In this document: one piece after another, positions 16,062-23,516 of the stretch
Layout: every line of letters begins with the position of its first letter
How positions within the stretch are numbered: position 1 is the stretch's first letter
Assembly: GCF_002224485.1 (NCBI RefSeq)
Contig: NZ_CP022463.1
Coordinates: forward strand, 388,027-452,026
DNA: 64,000 bases
Direction of reading: 5' to 3'
Source: Sinomonas sp. R1AF57
Lineage (GTDB): Bacteria; Actinomycetota; Actinomycetes; Actinomycetales; Micrococcaceae
The notes under the pieces: model-generated
The model's database searches: none
What the model was told of the DNA's origin: nothing
What the model saw: only the letters and a program-made list of their open reading frames with translations
Translations under genes and position numbers: made by a program

Positions 16062-16901
16062 ATGTCTGTTGCTTCCGGCTACGTCCACATCTCTGTCCGC
16101 AACGCCCAGAAGTCCCAGCCGGGCCACCGGCAGCCGTTCGGCTCGCGCTTCCCGGGCCAGGCCGATGCCCCGGCCCACCCCGGAGCCCAGCAGGGGCTGC
16201 GGCCAGCCCAGCCCTTCCGCTCCCTGGCCGAGGACTACGCCCCGATCACCGCTCCCACCCCGGTCGTCCCCGCAGGGCCTGAGCCGGTGCGGGCGGTCAC
16301 CCCGGACAACGTCGCGCACGGCTTCGTCCTCTACGTGGGCCTGTCCGAGCAGCAGGCCGCCGCGGCCGGCACCTCGATCGCGCGCATCGCCCAGGAGATC
16401 CGCGCGTACGCGCAGAACCTCGTTGAGGGCGTCGAGAGCTACGCGGCCGTCGCGGTGGCGCCGGCCTCCGCACCCGGCTCCTCGCTCGACGTCGTGCGCT
16501 CCACCTTCGGCGACCCGACCATCGCGGCCCGCCAGCAGCGCCCCGAGCCCCGTCCGGCCCCGCAGTCGGACGCCCGCCCGGCCGGCGTCCTCATCGACCT
16601 CGCCCGCCGCGAGGTCCACCTCGACGGCGAGACCCTGAACCTGACGTTCAAGGAGTTCGAGCTCCTGAACTTCCTCGTGGAGAACGGTACGCGTACCGTG
16701 AGCCGTGACGAGCTGCTCGAGGGCCTCTGGAAGAACGCCGAGGAGATCCCGAACGAGCGCACGATCGACGTTCACATCCGCCGTCTGCGGTCCAAGCTCG
16801 GTCGTCTGGCGAACACTGTCCGCACCGTGCGCGGGCAGGGCTACCGGTTCTACGAGCACCCCGAGGTCATCGTCTGGGCCGCGCCCGAGTACTCCATCTA
16901 G
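16062..16901 (+). CDS. Orphan winged-helix (PhoB-type) DNA-binding protein without receiver domain
   Basis: A 279-residue protein with an OmpR/PhoB-type winged helix at the C-terminus (about 175-268): VLIDLARREVHLDG, FKEFELLNFLVENG, DVHIRRLRSKLG, TVRTVRGQGYRF. The receiver domain is absent. The first ~80 residues are Pro/Gln-rich. A small predicted helical domain (about 80-130, HGFVLYVGLSEQQAAAAG) is of unknown type, and the linker is Ala/Pro-rich. ATG 16062 has a weak GAGG upstream. It follows a 600-bp regulatory region and is followed, 62 bp on, by a SixA-like phosphatase. Without a receiver it cannot be controlled by an ordinary phospho-Asp, so the middle domain may sense something else. 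Confidence 0.85.
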   Translation: MSVASGYVHISVRNAQKSQPGHRQPFGSRFPGQADAPAHPGAQQGLRPAQPFRSLAEDYAPITAPTPVVPAGPEPVRAVTPDNVAHGFVLYVGLSEQQAAAAGTSIARIAQEIRAYAQNLVEGVESYAAVAVAPASAPGSSLDVVRSTFGDPTIAARQQRPEPRPAPQSDARPAGVLIDLARREVHLDGETLNLTFKEFELLNFLVENGTRTVSRDELLEGLWKNAEEIPNERTIDVHIRRLRSKLGRLANTVRTVRGQGYRFYEHPEVIVWAAPEYSI

Positions 16902-16911
16902 CCGCTGCCAC

Positions 16912-16937
16912 GGGGGAGCCGGCAGGCACCGGCCCCC
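16912..16937 (+). terminator. Possible weak terminator hairpin
   Basis: GGGGG-A-GCCGG pairs with CCGGC-CCCC after a short loop, directly behind the winged-helix stop. There is no clear T-run, and the TAGGCT promoter box of the next gene follows at 16952. Confidence 0.3.
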
Positions 16938-16963
16938 TCCACCGCGCCCCGTAGGCTAGTGGC

Positions 16964-17500
16964 GTGAGCAAGCACCACCTCAAGCGCCTCGTCGTCCTCC
17001 GGCACGCGAAGGCGGCGTGGCCGGTCGGAGTCGCCGACGCCGACAGGCCGCTCGCGGAGCGCGGGCACGCCGACGCCCCCGAGGCGGGGAAGTGGCTGCT
17101 CAGGCACCACATCGTGCCGGACTTCATCCTCTGCTCGGTGGCGCTCCGCACGAGGCAGACGTGCACGTGGGTGTGCGAGGAGCTCGGCGACAAGGCCCCC
17201 ACGCCCAAGCTCGAGTCAGGCCTGTACGCCGCCAGCGCCGCCCGCATGCTCGCCGTCGTGAACCACGTCCCGGAGACCGTGCGCACACTGCTGGTCATTT
17301 CGCACATGCCCGGTGTGCAGGACCTCGTCCTGCGCCTCGCGTCCCGGGACTCGGAGCACGAGGCCTACATGGACGCCGCGAGCCATTTCCCCACCACGGG
17401 CCTCGCCGTGCTCGAGACCGAGACGCCGTGGGCCGAACTCGACGGTCAGGACGCCCGCCTCACGCACTTCGCCGCGCCGCGCGCGAAGAAGAGGGGCTGA
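16964..17500 (+). CDS. SixA-like histidine phosphatase
   Basis: A 178-residue member of the histidine phosphatase superfamily, SixA branch. It starts with the catalytic RHAK motif (LVVLRHAKAAW, phospho-His about residue 14), continues with DRPLAERG and the conserved second Arg in ALRTRQT, and has the second catalytic His in VISHMPGVQDLV. SixA proteins remove phosphate from phospho-His carriers; the substrate here is unknown. The GTG start at 16964 lies six bases after a TAGGCT box (16952-16957) with no Shine-Dalgarno, which suggests a leaderless mRNA. Its last 41 bases overlap the end of the convergent membrane-protein gene. Confidence 0.88.
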   Translation: MSKHHLKRLVVLRHAKAAWPVGVADADRPLAERGHADAPEAGKWLLRHHIVPDFILCSVALRTRQTCTWVCEELGDKAPTPKLESGLYAASAARMLAVVNHVPETVRTLLVISHMPGVQDLVLRLASRDSEHEAYMDAASHFPTTGLAVLETETPWAELDGQDARLTHFAAPRAKKRG

Positions 17501-18083
17501 CCGCGGACGACGCCGCACGGCCCGGGCGGCGCGGAGCCGCGGCGACGGCGGTGCGAACCGGTGCGGGCCGCGCTGCCGTCCTGGCCGGGATCCGGCCGGG
17601 ACCTGGACGGGTTGCCGTGCCGCCCGGGCGCTGCCCGGGTCGCGTCGCGGGCCGGCGTGGGGAGCGGGCTGTCCGGCGGGTCTCCGGCCACACGGCACCG
17701 CCGAGCAGCACCGTGAGGGTGGCTGCGCCGGCAGCCAGCGCGCCCAGGAAGAACGGGTCGGCATCGCGGCTGGAGACGGACGTGACCACCGTCGGGTCCG
17801 TGTCCCAGGCGAGGCCGATGAGCCGGAGGAACGCGAGGCCTGCTCCGATCGCGAGGGCGGATCCCGCAGCGGCCACGCCTGCCACGACATAGCGGGACAT
17901 GGCGAGCACCGCGTACAGGGCGGAGGCGATGAACGCTCCGATGCCCAGCAGGGCCAGCGAAGCCAGCCCGCCGTCGAGCGTCAGCGCGGCCGCCGCCGCG
18001 AGCGCCGCGGCCGCGCCGGCGCTCCACAGCGTCGCCCGGGCGCTGGTGCGCAGTGGCAGGAAACGGGACTTCGCGGCGGGCAT
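17460..18083 (-). CDS. Small membrane protein with basic Pro/Arg tail
   Basis: A 207-residue protein with about four hydrophobic helices in the first ~130 residues, followed by a disordered tail rich in Arg, Pro and Ala (about 135-207). The tail overlaps the SixA-like gene on the other strand by 41 bp. The start at ATG 18083 lies six bases after a CACAAT box (18095-18090), fitting a leaderless transcript. No family recognised. The tail may be an unselected extension, because its composition follows the GC of the antisense strand. Confidence 0.65.
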   Translation of the reverse strand: MPAAKSRFLPLRTSARATLWSAGAAAALAAAAALTLDGGLASLALLGIGAFIASALYAVLAMSRYVVAGVAAAGSALAIGAGLAFLRLIGLAWDTDPTVVTSVSSRDADPFFLGALAAGAATLTVLLGGAVWPETRRTARSPRRPATRPGQRPGGTATRPGPGRIPARTAARPAPVRTAVAAAPRRPGRAASSAVSPSSSRAARRSA

Positions 18084-18119
18084 GCTTCCATTGTGGAGCT
18101 GATACCAGAGTTTCTGCTG

Positions 18120-18809
18120 TTACGACTGGGATTCGGATTTTCGTGGCGCGGCGCGGACCTGTTCGGGCGGTTCGAAGGCTCCCGCGACGACGCCCACGAC
18201 CGCCTCGATGGAGGGTCCCAGCGGGCGCGCCCCGTCCGCCGCCCGGTCCGTGCCGACCACGAATGCCGCGCCGAAGACCGCGAGGGCGACCATGTCGAGG
18301 TCCTGCCCCTCGCGGGGCCGCCTGCGGGCAGCGAGCCGCTCCAGGGCGGCACGGATCTCGGCCACGACCCGCGCCCGCATCCCGCTGAGGACCGGCTGCC
18401 AGGCGCCGTCCGCCCGCCACTGCTCGCCCATCCACAGCCGCACGAACGCCGGGTACGCCTCGATGAAGCCGAGGGCCCGTTCGACCATCCCCCGCACCTC
18501 GCCGAGGTCACCCCCCGTGCCGCCGAGGTCACCCCCTGTGCCGCCGAGGTCACCCCCTGTGCCGCCGAGGTCACCCCCTGCCTGCACGTGCCCGGGACGC
18601 AGTGCGTCCATGAGCAGAGCCATCCCGTACTCGAGGAGCTGGGCGACGAGCTCGTTCTTGCTGCCGAAGTTGTAGTAGACGGTGCCCTTGGCCACGCCGG
18701 CGGCGGCTGCGATCTCGTCGACCGTCACCGCGTCGGTCCCGCGCTGCCCGATGAGCTCCATCGCGGCGGCGAAGAGCCGTTCCCTCGTGCCGGTCCTCCG
18801 GGCGCTCAT
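18120..18809 (-). CDS. TetR-family repressor of the YhgE/Pip operon
   Basis: A 229-residue TetR regulator. The N-terminal helix-turn-helix (about 8-52) contains TVDEIAAAAGVAKGTVYYNFGSK; a ligand/dimer domain follows. Just after helix 4 there is an unusual run of four GGTGGDL-type heptads (about 77-104) encoded by 21-bp tandem repeats. ATG 18809 overlaps the stop of the transporter-like gene (ATGA), making it the last gene of a three-gene operon. It is the natural candidate to bind the dyad in the promoter at 21542-21569, giving autoregulation. Inducer unknown. Confidence 0.9.
   Translation of the reverse strand: MSARRTGTRERLFAAAMELIGQRGTDAVTVDEIAAAAGVAKGTVYYNFGSKNELVAQLLEYGMALLMDALRPGHVQAGGDLGGTGGDLGGTGGDLGGTGGDLGEVRGMVERALGFIEAYPAFVRLWMGEQWRADGAWQPVLSGMRARVVAEIRAALERLAARRRPREGQDLDMVALAVFGAAFVVGTDRAADGARPLGPSIEAVVGVVAGAFEPPEQVRAAPRKSESQS
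18501..18584. repeat. Four 21-bp tandem repeats inside tetR
   Basis: Units of GCCGAGGTCACCCCCTGTGCC start at 18501, 18522, 18543 and 18564. They keep the reading frame and encode a Gly/Thr/Asp/Leu heptad. The near-identical copies suggest recent slippage expansion. The core GAGGTCACCCC resembles the GTCAC repeat family elsewhere in the window. Confidence 0.9.
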
Positions 18810-20842
18810 ACGGCGATCTCGGGCTGCAGCGTCTTGAGTCGCCACGTCATGTTCCTCCGGGTGCCCAGAACGTTGAGCAGGCCGCCGAGCAGCGTGTAGC
18901 CGATCAGGCCGACGACGATCGGCAGGACGCCGGACAGGTCGCCGCCGTAGATGAGGTGCCGCATGCCGTTGACCACGTAGCCCATGGGCAGGATCTGGTG
19001 GGCGATCCTGAACGGCTCCGGCGTCATCTCCCACGGGAAGGTCCCACCGGAGGACACGAGCTGCAGGATGAGCAGGATCAGCACCACGAACTTTCCCGCT
19101 GTCCCCACAAGCGAGATGATGCCGTGGATCAGAGCGCTGAACGCCATGCCGCCCAGCAGCAGGAACAGCCACATCAGCACGGGGTGCGCGGGATGGAGCC
19201 CCAGCGCGAAGTCCACGACCAGCGTCAGGAGCGTGGCCTGCGCGGCGGCCACCGCGACGAACGGGAGCCAGCCGCCCACGGCGACCTTCCACGCGGGGGC
19301 GTTGGAGGCGAGGGCCCGCAGGGTCACGGGGCGCATCGCCTGGGTCAGCATGAAGATCCCGACCCACATGGACAGCGAGAGGAAGAACGGGGCGAGGCCG
19401 GCGCCGTAGGAGCCGGCGGCGGTCTGCGAGACGCGGTCGACGGCGACCGGGTCGCCCATGACCTTCGAGACGTCCTCGGTCTGCTTCTCGGACGGGTTCG
19501 GGACCTTCCCCGCTCCGGCGGCAAGGCCGTCTGCGAGACCGTGCGCGCCGGAGTCGGCCCGCGCGGCGCCGTCGCGGAGCTGGGCGGCGCCGTCGGACGC
19601 CTGGGCCGCGCCGTCTGCGAGCCGCTGGGTGCCCTCGAGGGCCGCCTGCTCGCCCGAGGCGAGCTGCGCGGCGCCCGCGGACAGCGAGTCCGCGCCGTCG
19701 GACGCCTGGCCGATGGCCGAGGTGAGGGCGGGCATGCCCGCTGCGAGCCGGGCCGCGCCGTCGGCGACCTGGCGGGAGCCCGTGGCGAGCTGCTGGACCT
19801 GGGCCGCCGCGGTGTGGAGCCGGGCGCGGGCGTCGGAGGCCGGCGTCGAGGACTGCGCGCCGGCCACATCCGCAACCATCCGGTCCGCCTGTGCCTGGGT
19901 CAGGACGCCTGAGGCCACGAGCTTCTGGGCGGAGGCCCGGACTCGATCCTGGAGGCCCGCGTCGGCCGCGTCTGCGGCGGCCACCGTGGACTGGACCCTG
20001 TCATTGAGGGCGGCATTCCCGGCCGCGACCTGGGCCGCGCCGTCGGCAAGCCGCTGCGTGTCCGCCGGGAGCGTCGCCGTCTTCTGCTCGAGCGTTCCGA
20101 GGCCGGCGGCGAGCTGCGCGGAACCGTCACGGAGCCTGACCGCACCGTCGCGGAGCTGGGTCTGTCCGGCCACGAGCTGGCCGGCCCCGCTGCTCACCTG
20201 CGCCGTGCCGTCCGCGAGCTGCGCCGAGCCGCCCTTGAGCGCGTCGAGGCCCTCGGCGAGCTGGGCCGCGCCGTCGGAGGCTGTCACGAGCTGGGCATGG
20301 ATCGTCCCGTAGCCGGTGAGCAGCTTCGCCGCGGTCTCCGTGCCCACCTGCTTGGCGACGGCGTCGTGCACCGCTGTGGTGACCTTGTCCACGATCGTTG
20401 AGAGGAGGTAGTTGTTGGCGTCGTTCGTGGTGACCTGGAGCATGGCCTGCTGTGCCGAGTCGAAGCTGCCGGGGGAGGCGAGGTTCGCCGAGAAGTCCGC
20501 CGGCAGGGTCAGCGAGAAGGAGTAGGTGCCCGTGCGGACGCCCTCGTCGGCCTCGGCCCGGCTCGAGACGCGGTGCCAGTCGAAGAGGTGCCCGTCGACG
20601 AGGGTCTGCGCGACGTCGTTCCCGGCGTCGAGCCGGGTGCCGTCGGCCGCGTCGGTTCCCCGGTCCTCCACGACGAGGGCGGCGGGGATCCGGTCCATGT
20701 TCCTGTACGGGTCCCAGTTCGCGTACAGGTAGACGGCGCCGTAGAGGAGCGGGACCATGGTGAGGGCCAGGATCGTGAGCTTGGGCAGCAAGCCGTAGGT
20801 CATGCGCTTGAGCTCGGAGCCGGCGAGGCGCAGCACGGTCAT
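18806..20842 (-). CDS. YhgE/Pip-domain membrane protein
   Basis: A 678-residue membrane protein. One N-terminal helix (about 22-42, TILALTMVPLLYGAVYLY) leads to a YhgE_Pip-type extracytoplasmic domain. A very long repetitive stalk (about 180-440) follows, with many units of the form AQLADGAAQL and GAARLxDGxAQL, probably a coiled, beta-solenoid-like or stalk structure. The C-terminus has about five to six helices of ABC-2-permease type (about 470-660). Relatives include the phage-infection protein Pip and YhgE-type exporters related to ABC-2 permeases. ATGA overlaps link it to an ABC-ATPase-like gene before it and tetR after it. It is probably exported to the envelope with a role in export or surface assembly; substrate unknown. 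Confidence 0.88.
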   Translation of the reverse strand: MTVLRLAGSELKRMTYGLLPKLTILALTMVPLLYGAVYLYANWDPYRNMDRIPAALVVEDRGTDAADGTRLDAGNDVAQTLVDGHLFDWHRVSSRAEADEGVRTGTYSFSLTLPADFSANLASPGSFDSAQQAMLQVTTNDANNYLLSTIVDKVTTAVHDAVAKQVGTETAAKLLTGYGTIHAQLVTASDGAAQLAEGLDALKGGSAQLADGTAQVSSGAGQLVAGQTQLRDGAVRLRDGSAQLAAGLGTLEQKTATLPADTQRLADGAAQVAAGNAALNDRVQSTVAAADAADAGLQDRVRASAQKLVASGVLTQAQADRMVADVAGAQSSTPASDARARLHTAAAQVQQLATGSRQVADGAARLAAGMPALTSAIGQASDGADSLSAGAAQLASGEQAALEGTQRLADGAAQASDGAAQLRDGAARADSGAHGLADGLAAGAGKVPNPSEKQTEDVSKVMGDPVAVDRVSQTAAGSYGAGLAPFFLSLSMWVGIFMLTQAMRPVTLRALASNAPAWKVAVGGWLPFVAVAAAQATLLTLVVDFALGLHPAHPVLMWLFLLLGGMAFSALIHGIISLVGTAGKFVVLILLILQLVSSGGTFPWEMTPEPFRIAHQILPMGYVVNGMRHLIYGGDLSGVLPIVVGLIGYTLLGGLLNVLGTRRNMTWRLKTLQPEIAV

Positions 20843-21534
20843 GCCCTGACCTCCTCGCGCTCGCGCGGGGCGAGGTCCCCGCACTCCGCGCCCTCGGCTG
20901 GTGCCGCATTGCCCACGACGGCGGCCGCCCCCTCCCAGCCCCGTGGCACCTCCGCGACCACGCCCACGACGGCGAGCGCGCGGCCCGGGTTCCCGGCGAG
21001 GGCTTCGAGGCGCGGGAGCCAGTCGCCGGCGCGGTCTGAGTGCCGGTCGGGGGAGTCGACGACGAGGAGGCGGACCGCGGGGTCCGCGAGGGCGAGCTCG
21101 GTCAGGAGCTCGACGCGCCGGTGCGGCGGCAGGCTGCGGGCCCACTCCCCGGCGACGTCCTCGAAGGCGTGGACCGTGAGCCATGCTCTGGGGTCCGTGG
21201 CGCCGCGGTGGCGCCGGGGGAGGAGGGCGAGGTCCTCGGCGACGAGGTCGCGCACGCTCAGGTGCAGCTCGGCCTCGTTGATGCCGGGGGAGTCCACGAG
21301 CGCTGCGGCCTTGCGTAGGGCGCGCAGGTCCTTCCTGGCCGTCCTCGGCGTACCCCACGCGGCGGTCCCCGAGTCCGGGGCGTAGCGGCCGCTCGCCGCC
21401 AGCGCCAGAGCTGTGCGCTCGTCCTGCCCGTCGGCGCGGACGAGCGTGAGGCTTCCTGCGCTCGCCTCGAAGGAGGTCGGGGGCACGAGGTCGCCGTGAC
21501 GGCCGACGACAGTCAGACCACGAACTGAAAGCAT
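20839..21534 (-). CDS. Degenerate ABC-type ATPase-like protein
   Basis: A 231-residue protein laid out like an ABC ATPase (MLSVRGLTVVGRHGDLVPP at the start, Walker-B-like LLVVDSPD near residue 182) but with lost catalytic motifs. The P-loop position reads VRADGQDERTAL instead of GxxGxGKST, and the signature motif region reads ARSLPPHRRVELL. It may be a non-hydrolysing partner of the YhgE/Pip protein. Start ATG 21534 follows directly on a strong promoter, so the transcript is predicted leaderless. First gene of the operon; its stop overlaps the next ATG. Confidence 0.78.
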   Translation of the reverse strand: MLSVRGLTVVGRHGDLVPPTSFEASAGSLTLVRADGQDERTALALAASGRYAPDSGTAAWGTPRTARKDLRALRKAAALVDSPGINEAELHLSVRDLVAEDLALLPRRHRGATDPRAWLTVHAFEDVAGEWARSLPPHRRVELLTELALADPAVRLLVVDSPDRHSDRAGDWLPRLEALAGNPGRALAVVGVVAEVPRGWEGAAAVVGNAAPAEGAECGDLAPREREEVRA

Positions 21535-21541
21535 GCTCTCA

Positions 21542-21569
21542 ATTGTAGGAAACTGACCGGGCAGTACAA
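21542..21569 (-). promoter_or_regulatory. Leaderless promoter with TetR-type operator in the spacer
   Basis: On the minus strand TTGTAC (21569-21564), 16 bases and TACAAT (21547-21542) form a promoter whose start falls at about 21534-21535, on the ATG itself. The spacer holds the dyad ACTG-N6-CAGT at 21552-21565, of the ACTGACCGG type used by many TetR repressors. Binding there would block RNA polymerase. The tetR gene at the end of the same operon is the likely binder. Confidence 0.7.
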
Positions 21570-21621
21570 AACTGAGAGCGGTGCGCCCGCGCTTCCCCCG
21601 GGGGGGCGACCTCCGGCCCGA

Positions 21622-23040
21622 CTACACGCCGTACGCCTCGAGGAGCCTCAGCCATACCTCGGAGAGCGTGGGGAACGCCGGCACCGCGTGCCAGAGCCGG
21701 TCCAGCGGAACCTCGCCCACGATCGCGACCGTAGCGGCGTGGAGGAGTTCGGCGACGTCCGGCCCGGCGAAGCAGGCGCCCACGACCGTGCGGAGGTCCT
21801 CGTCGATGAGCAGCTGGGCCCAGCCGCTGTAGTCCTCGGCGTGCAGCGACGCGGCCGCGACATTGATGGGCACGGCGATCGGACGGACGCGGAGCCCGGC
21901 CTCCCAGGCCTCCTCCTCGCTGAGCCCGACCATCCCGATTTCCGGATCGGTGAAGACAACCTGGGGGACGGCGAGCCGATCGGCGGTGCGCGCCCACGGG
22001 CTCCAGGGCTGGGCCGTCTCGGTCTGCGCGAGCTCGCCGCGGGCGCGGGCGGCGATGGCGTCACCCGTGATGCGCGCCTGGTACTTGCCCTGGTGCGTGA
22101 GCTTGGGGCCGCCCGAGCAGTCGCCCACCGCGTAGAGCCAGGAGAGGCCCTGCACCCGGCCGGTCTCGTCGACCCGCATCGAGACCGGCTCGACGCCGAA
22201 CGCGGGCAGCCCCAGCCCGTCCAGCGCCGGACGGCGCCCGGTTGCGACGAGCAGGCGAGCCGCCTCGAGCGTGCGCCCGCCCGGGAGCGTGACCTGCACG
22301 GCGCCGTCGTGCGTGTTCTCCACCAGCTCGGCGGAGGTGTTCTCGATGACCTCGACGCCGTCGGCCGCGAGGCCCTCGGCGACCAGCCCGCGCGCGTCCA
22401 CGGGGAACGCCGAGAGGAGCGGGCCGCGGGCGACGACCGTGACGCGCGCGCCGAGCCGGCCGAAGGCCTGCGCCAGCTCCGTCCCCGCGACTCCGCCTCC
22501 CAGGACGATGAGGCTCTCGGGGACCTCGTGCGTGCTGGTGGCCTCCTTGGTGGTCCAGAACGGGACGTCGTGGAGGCCGGGGATCCGCGGAACGGCGGGC
22601 GCGGAACCGGTGGCGAGCACGACGGCGTGCCGCGCCGTGAGCGTGAAATGGTCGCCGCGGTCGTCGCTCACGACGACGCGCCGCGCGCCGGAGAGCCGGG
22701 CTCGCCCGCGGACGAGCTCGATGCCGGCACCTGAGACCCACTCCGCCTGAGAGGTGTCGTCCCAGGAGTTGACCGCCGCGTCGCGCCGGGCGAGGACCCG
22801 GGGAATGTCGAGGGATCCTGTGACGGCCTCCCGTGAGCCGGCGACGGAGCGGGCGGCCCGCAGGGCGGCGCCGGGGCGGAGGAGCGCCTTGGAGGGCTCG
22901 CACGCCCAGTACGAGCAGGCACCCCCCACCAGATCGCCCTCCACGAGGGCCGCGGTGAGGCCGCCCTTGACCGCCCGGTCCGCTGCATTCTCGCCGGCGG
23001 CTCCGGCTCCGATCACGATGACGTCATACTCGCTGTCCAC
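21622..23040 (-). CDS. Pyridine-nucleotide-disulfide oxidoreductase-like flavoprotein with changed catalytic motif
   Basis: A 472-residue FAD/NAD(P) enzyme of the dihydrolipoamide dehydrogenase/mercuric reductase fold. It has an FAD motif VIGAGAAGENAA (about 9-20), the redox pair Cys42/Cys47 (GGACSYWACEPSK), an NAD motif LGGGVAGTELA and FAD motif AVGDCSGG. The dimer domain (about 345-472) has VFTDPEIGMVG. The usual HxHPTxxE near the C-terminus reads HAVPAFPTLSEVW: the Glu is kept but the catalytic His position is Phe. This argues against a normal dihydrolipoamide dehydrogenase. It resembles a subgroup of actinobacterial flavin reductases of unknown substrate. GTG 23040 lies six bases behind TAGCAT (23052-23047), a leaderless layout. 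Confidence 0.85.
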   Translation of the reverse strand: MDSEYDVIVIGAGAAGENAADRAVKGGLTAALVEGDLVGGACSYWACEPSKALLRPGAALRAARSVAGSREAVTGSLDIPRVLARRDAAVNSWDDTSQAEWVSGAGIELVRGRARLSGARRVVVSDDRGDHFTLTARHAVVLATGSAPAVPRIPGLHDVPFWTTKEATSTHEVPESLIVLGGGVAGTELAQAFGRLGARVTVVARGPLLSAFPVDARGLVAEGLAADGVEVIENTSAELVENTHDGAVQVTLPGGRTLEAARLLVATGRRPALDGLGLPAFGVEPVSMRVDETGRVQGLSWLYAVGDCSGGPKLTHQGKYQARITGDAIAARARGELAQTETAQPWSPWARTADRLAVPQVVFTDPEIGMVGLSEEEAWEAGLRVRPIAVPINVAAASLHAEDYSGWAQLLIDEDLRTVVGACFAGPDVAELLHAATVAIVGEVPLDRLWHAVPAFPTLSEVWLRLLEAYGV

Positions 23041-23111
23041 CCCACGATGCTATTCGACGGGGCAGGCCGCGGCCCGAGCGGGGGAGAGAAAGCTAGGGGA
23101 GGTGAAACGAC

Positions 23112-23143
23112 AGGAGGACCCGGCCTTCCGGCCGGGTCCTCCT
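23112..23143 (-). terminator. Terminator of tRNA-Arg, 14-bp perfect stem
   Basis: Arms 23112-23125 and 23130-23143 with a TTCC loop, seven bases beyond the 3' end of the tRNA. There is no long T-run. The symmetric hairpin lies between the tRNA and the co-oriented oxidoreductase gene. Confidence 0.75.
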
Positions 23144-23149
23144 CATGTG

Positions 23150-23223
<74 letters not shown>

Positions 23224-23343
23224 TTACCTGCCGCGCGGTTTGTTCCCTCGCCGCTCGGCCTCGAACAACTTTACGCGAACACCTCCCCAACTCCAAATTG
23301 GGAACGTGTGTCGCTCGGCACCCGCGCGTGAAGTCATATTAGC

Positions 23344-23355
23344 TAGACCGGTCTA
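23344..23355. promoter_or_regulatory. Perfect palindrome TAGACCGGTCTA upstream of pckG
   Basis: A 12-bp perfect dyad with the ACCGGT core common in TetR-type operators, directly next to a CRP-like site and about 160 bp before the pckG start. Confidence 0.5.
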
Positions 23356-23371
23356 TGTGACCTTCCTCACT
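23356..23371. promoter_or_regulatory. CRP/GlxR-like site upstream of pckG
   Basis: TGTGA-CCTTCC-TCACT matches nine of ten consensus positions. A CRP-type site on a gluconeogenic gene fits carbon-source control. Which regulator binds is an inference. Confidence 0.6.
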
Positions 23372-23399
23372 TAAAACGAGGCCTCCCCGCTCGGAACCC

Positions 23400-23481
23400 C
23401 CGAAAAGCCGCAGTTTTCGGATGTTTCGCTCTCGTTTCGAGCGTCTTGGGGGCCGGTGGTACAGACCACCTTCCCTAGCAT
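23400..23481 (+). promoter_or_regulatory. pckG promoter region with three dyads
   Basis: CCGAAAA-N7-TTTTCGG spans 23400-23420, CGCTC-N7-GAGCG spans 23427-23443 and GGTGGT-ACAG-ACCACC spans 23455-23470. A TAGCAT box at 23476-23481 is a good -10, giving a leader of about 29 bases before ATG 23517. The last dyad lies between the -35 and -10 positions, where a bound repressor would block transcription. Confidence 0.5.
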
Positions 23482-23516
23482 GGAAGAACACGCCGACCCC
23501 AACAAAGGAGACCGAC

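Noticed and set aside
18501..18584. CRISPR-like repeat array
   Set aside because: Repeats are directly adjacent with no unique spacers, keep the reading frame, and lie within tetR.
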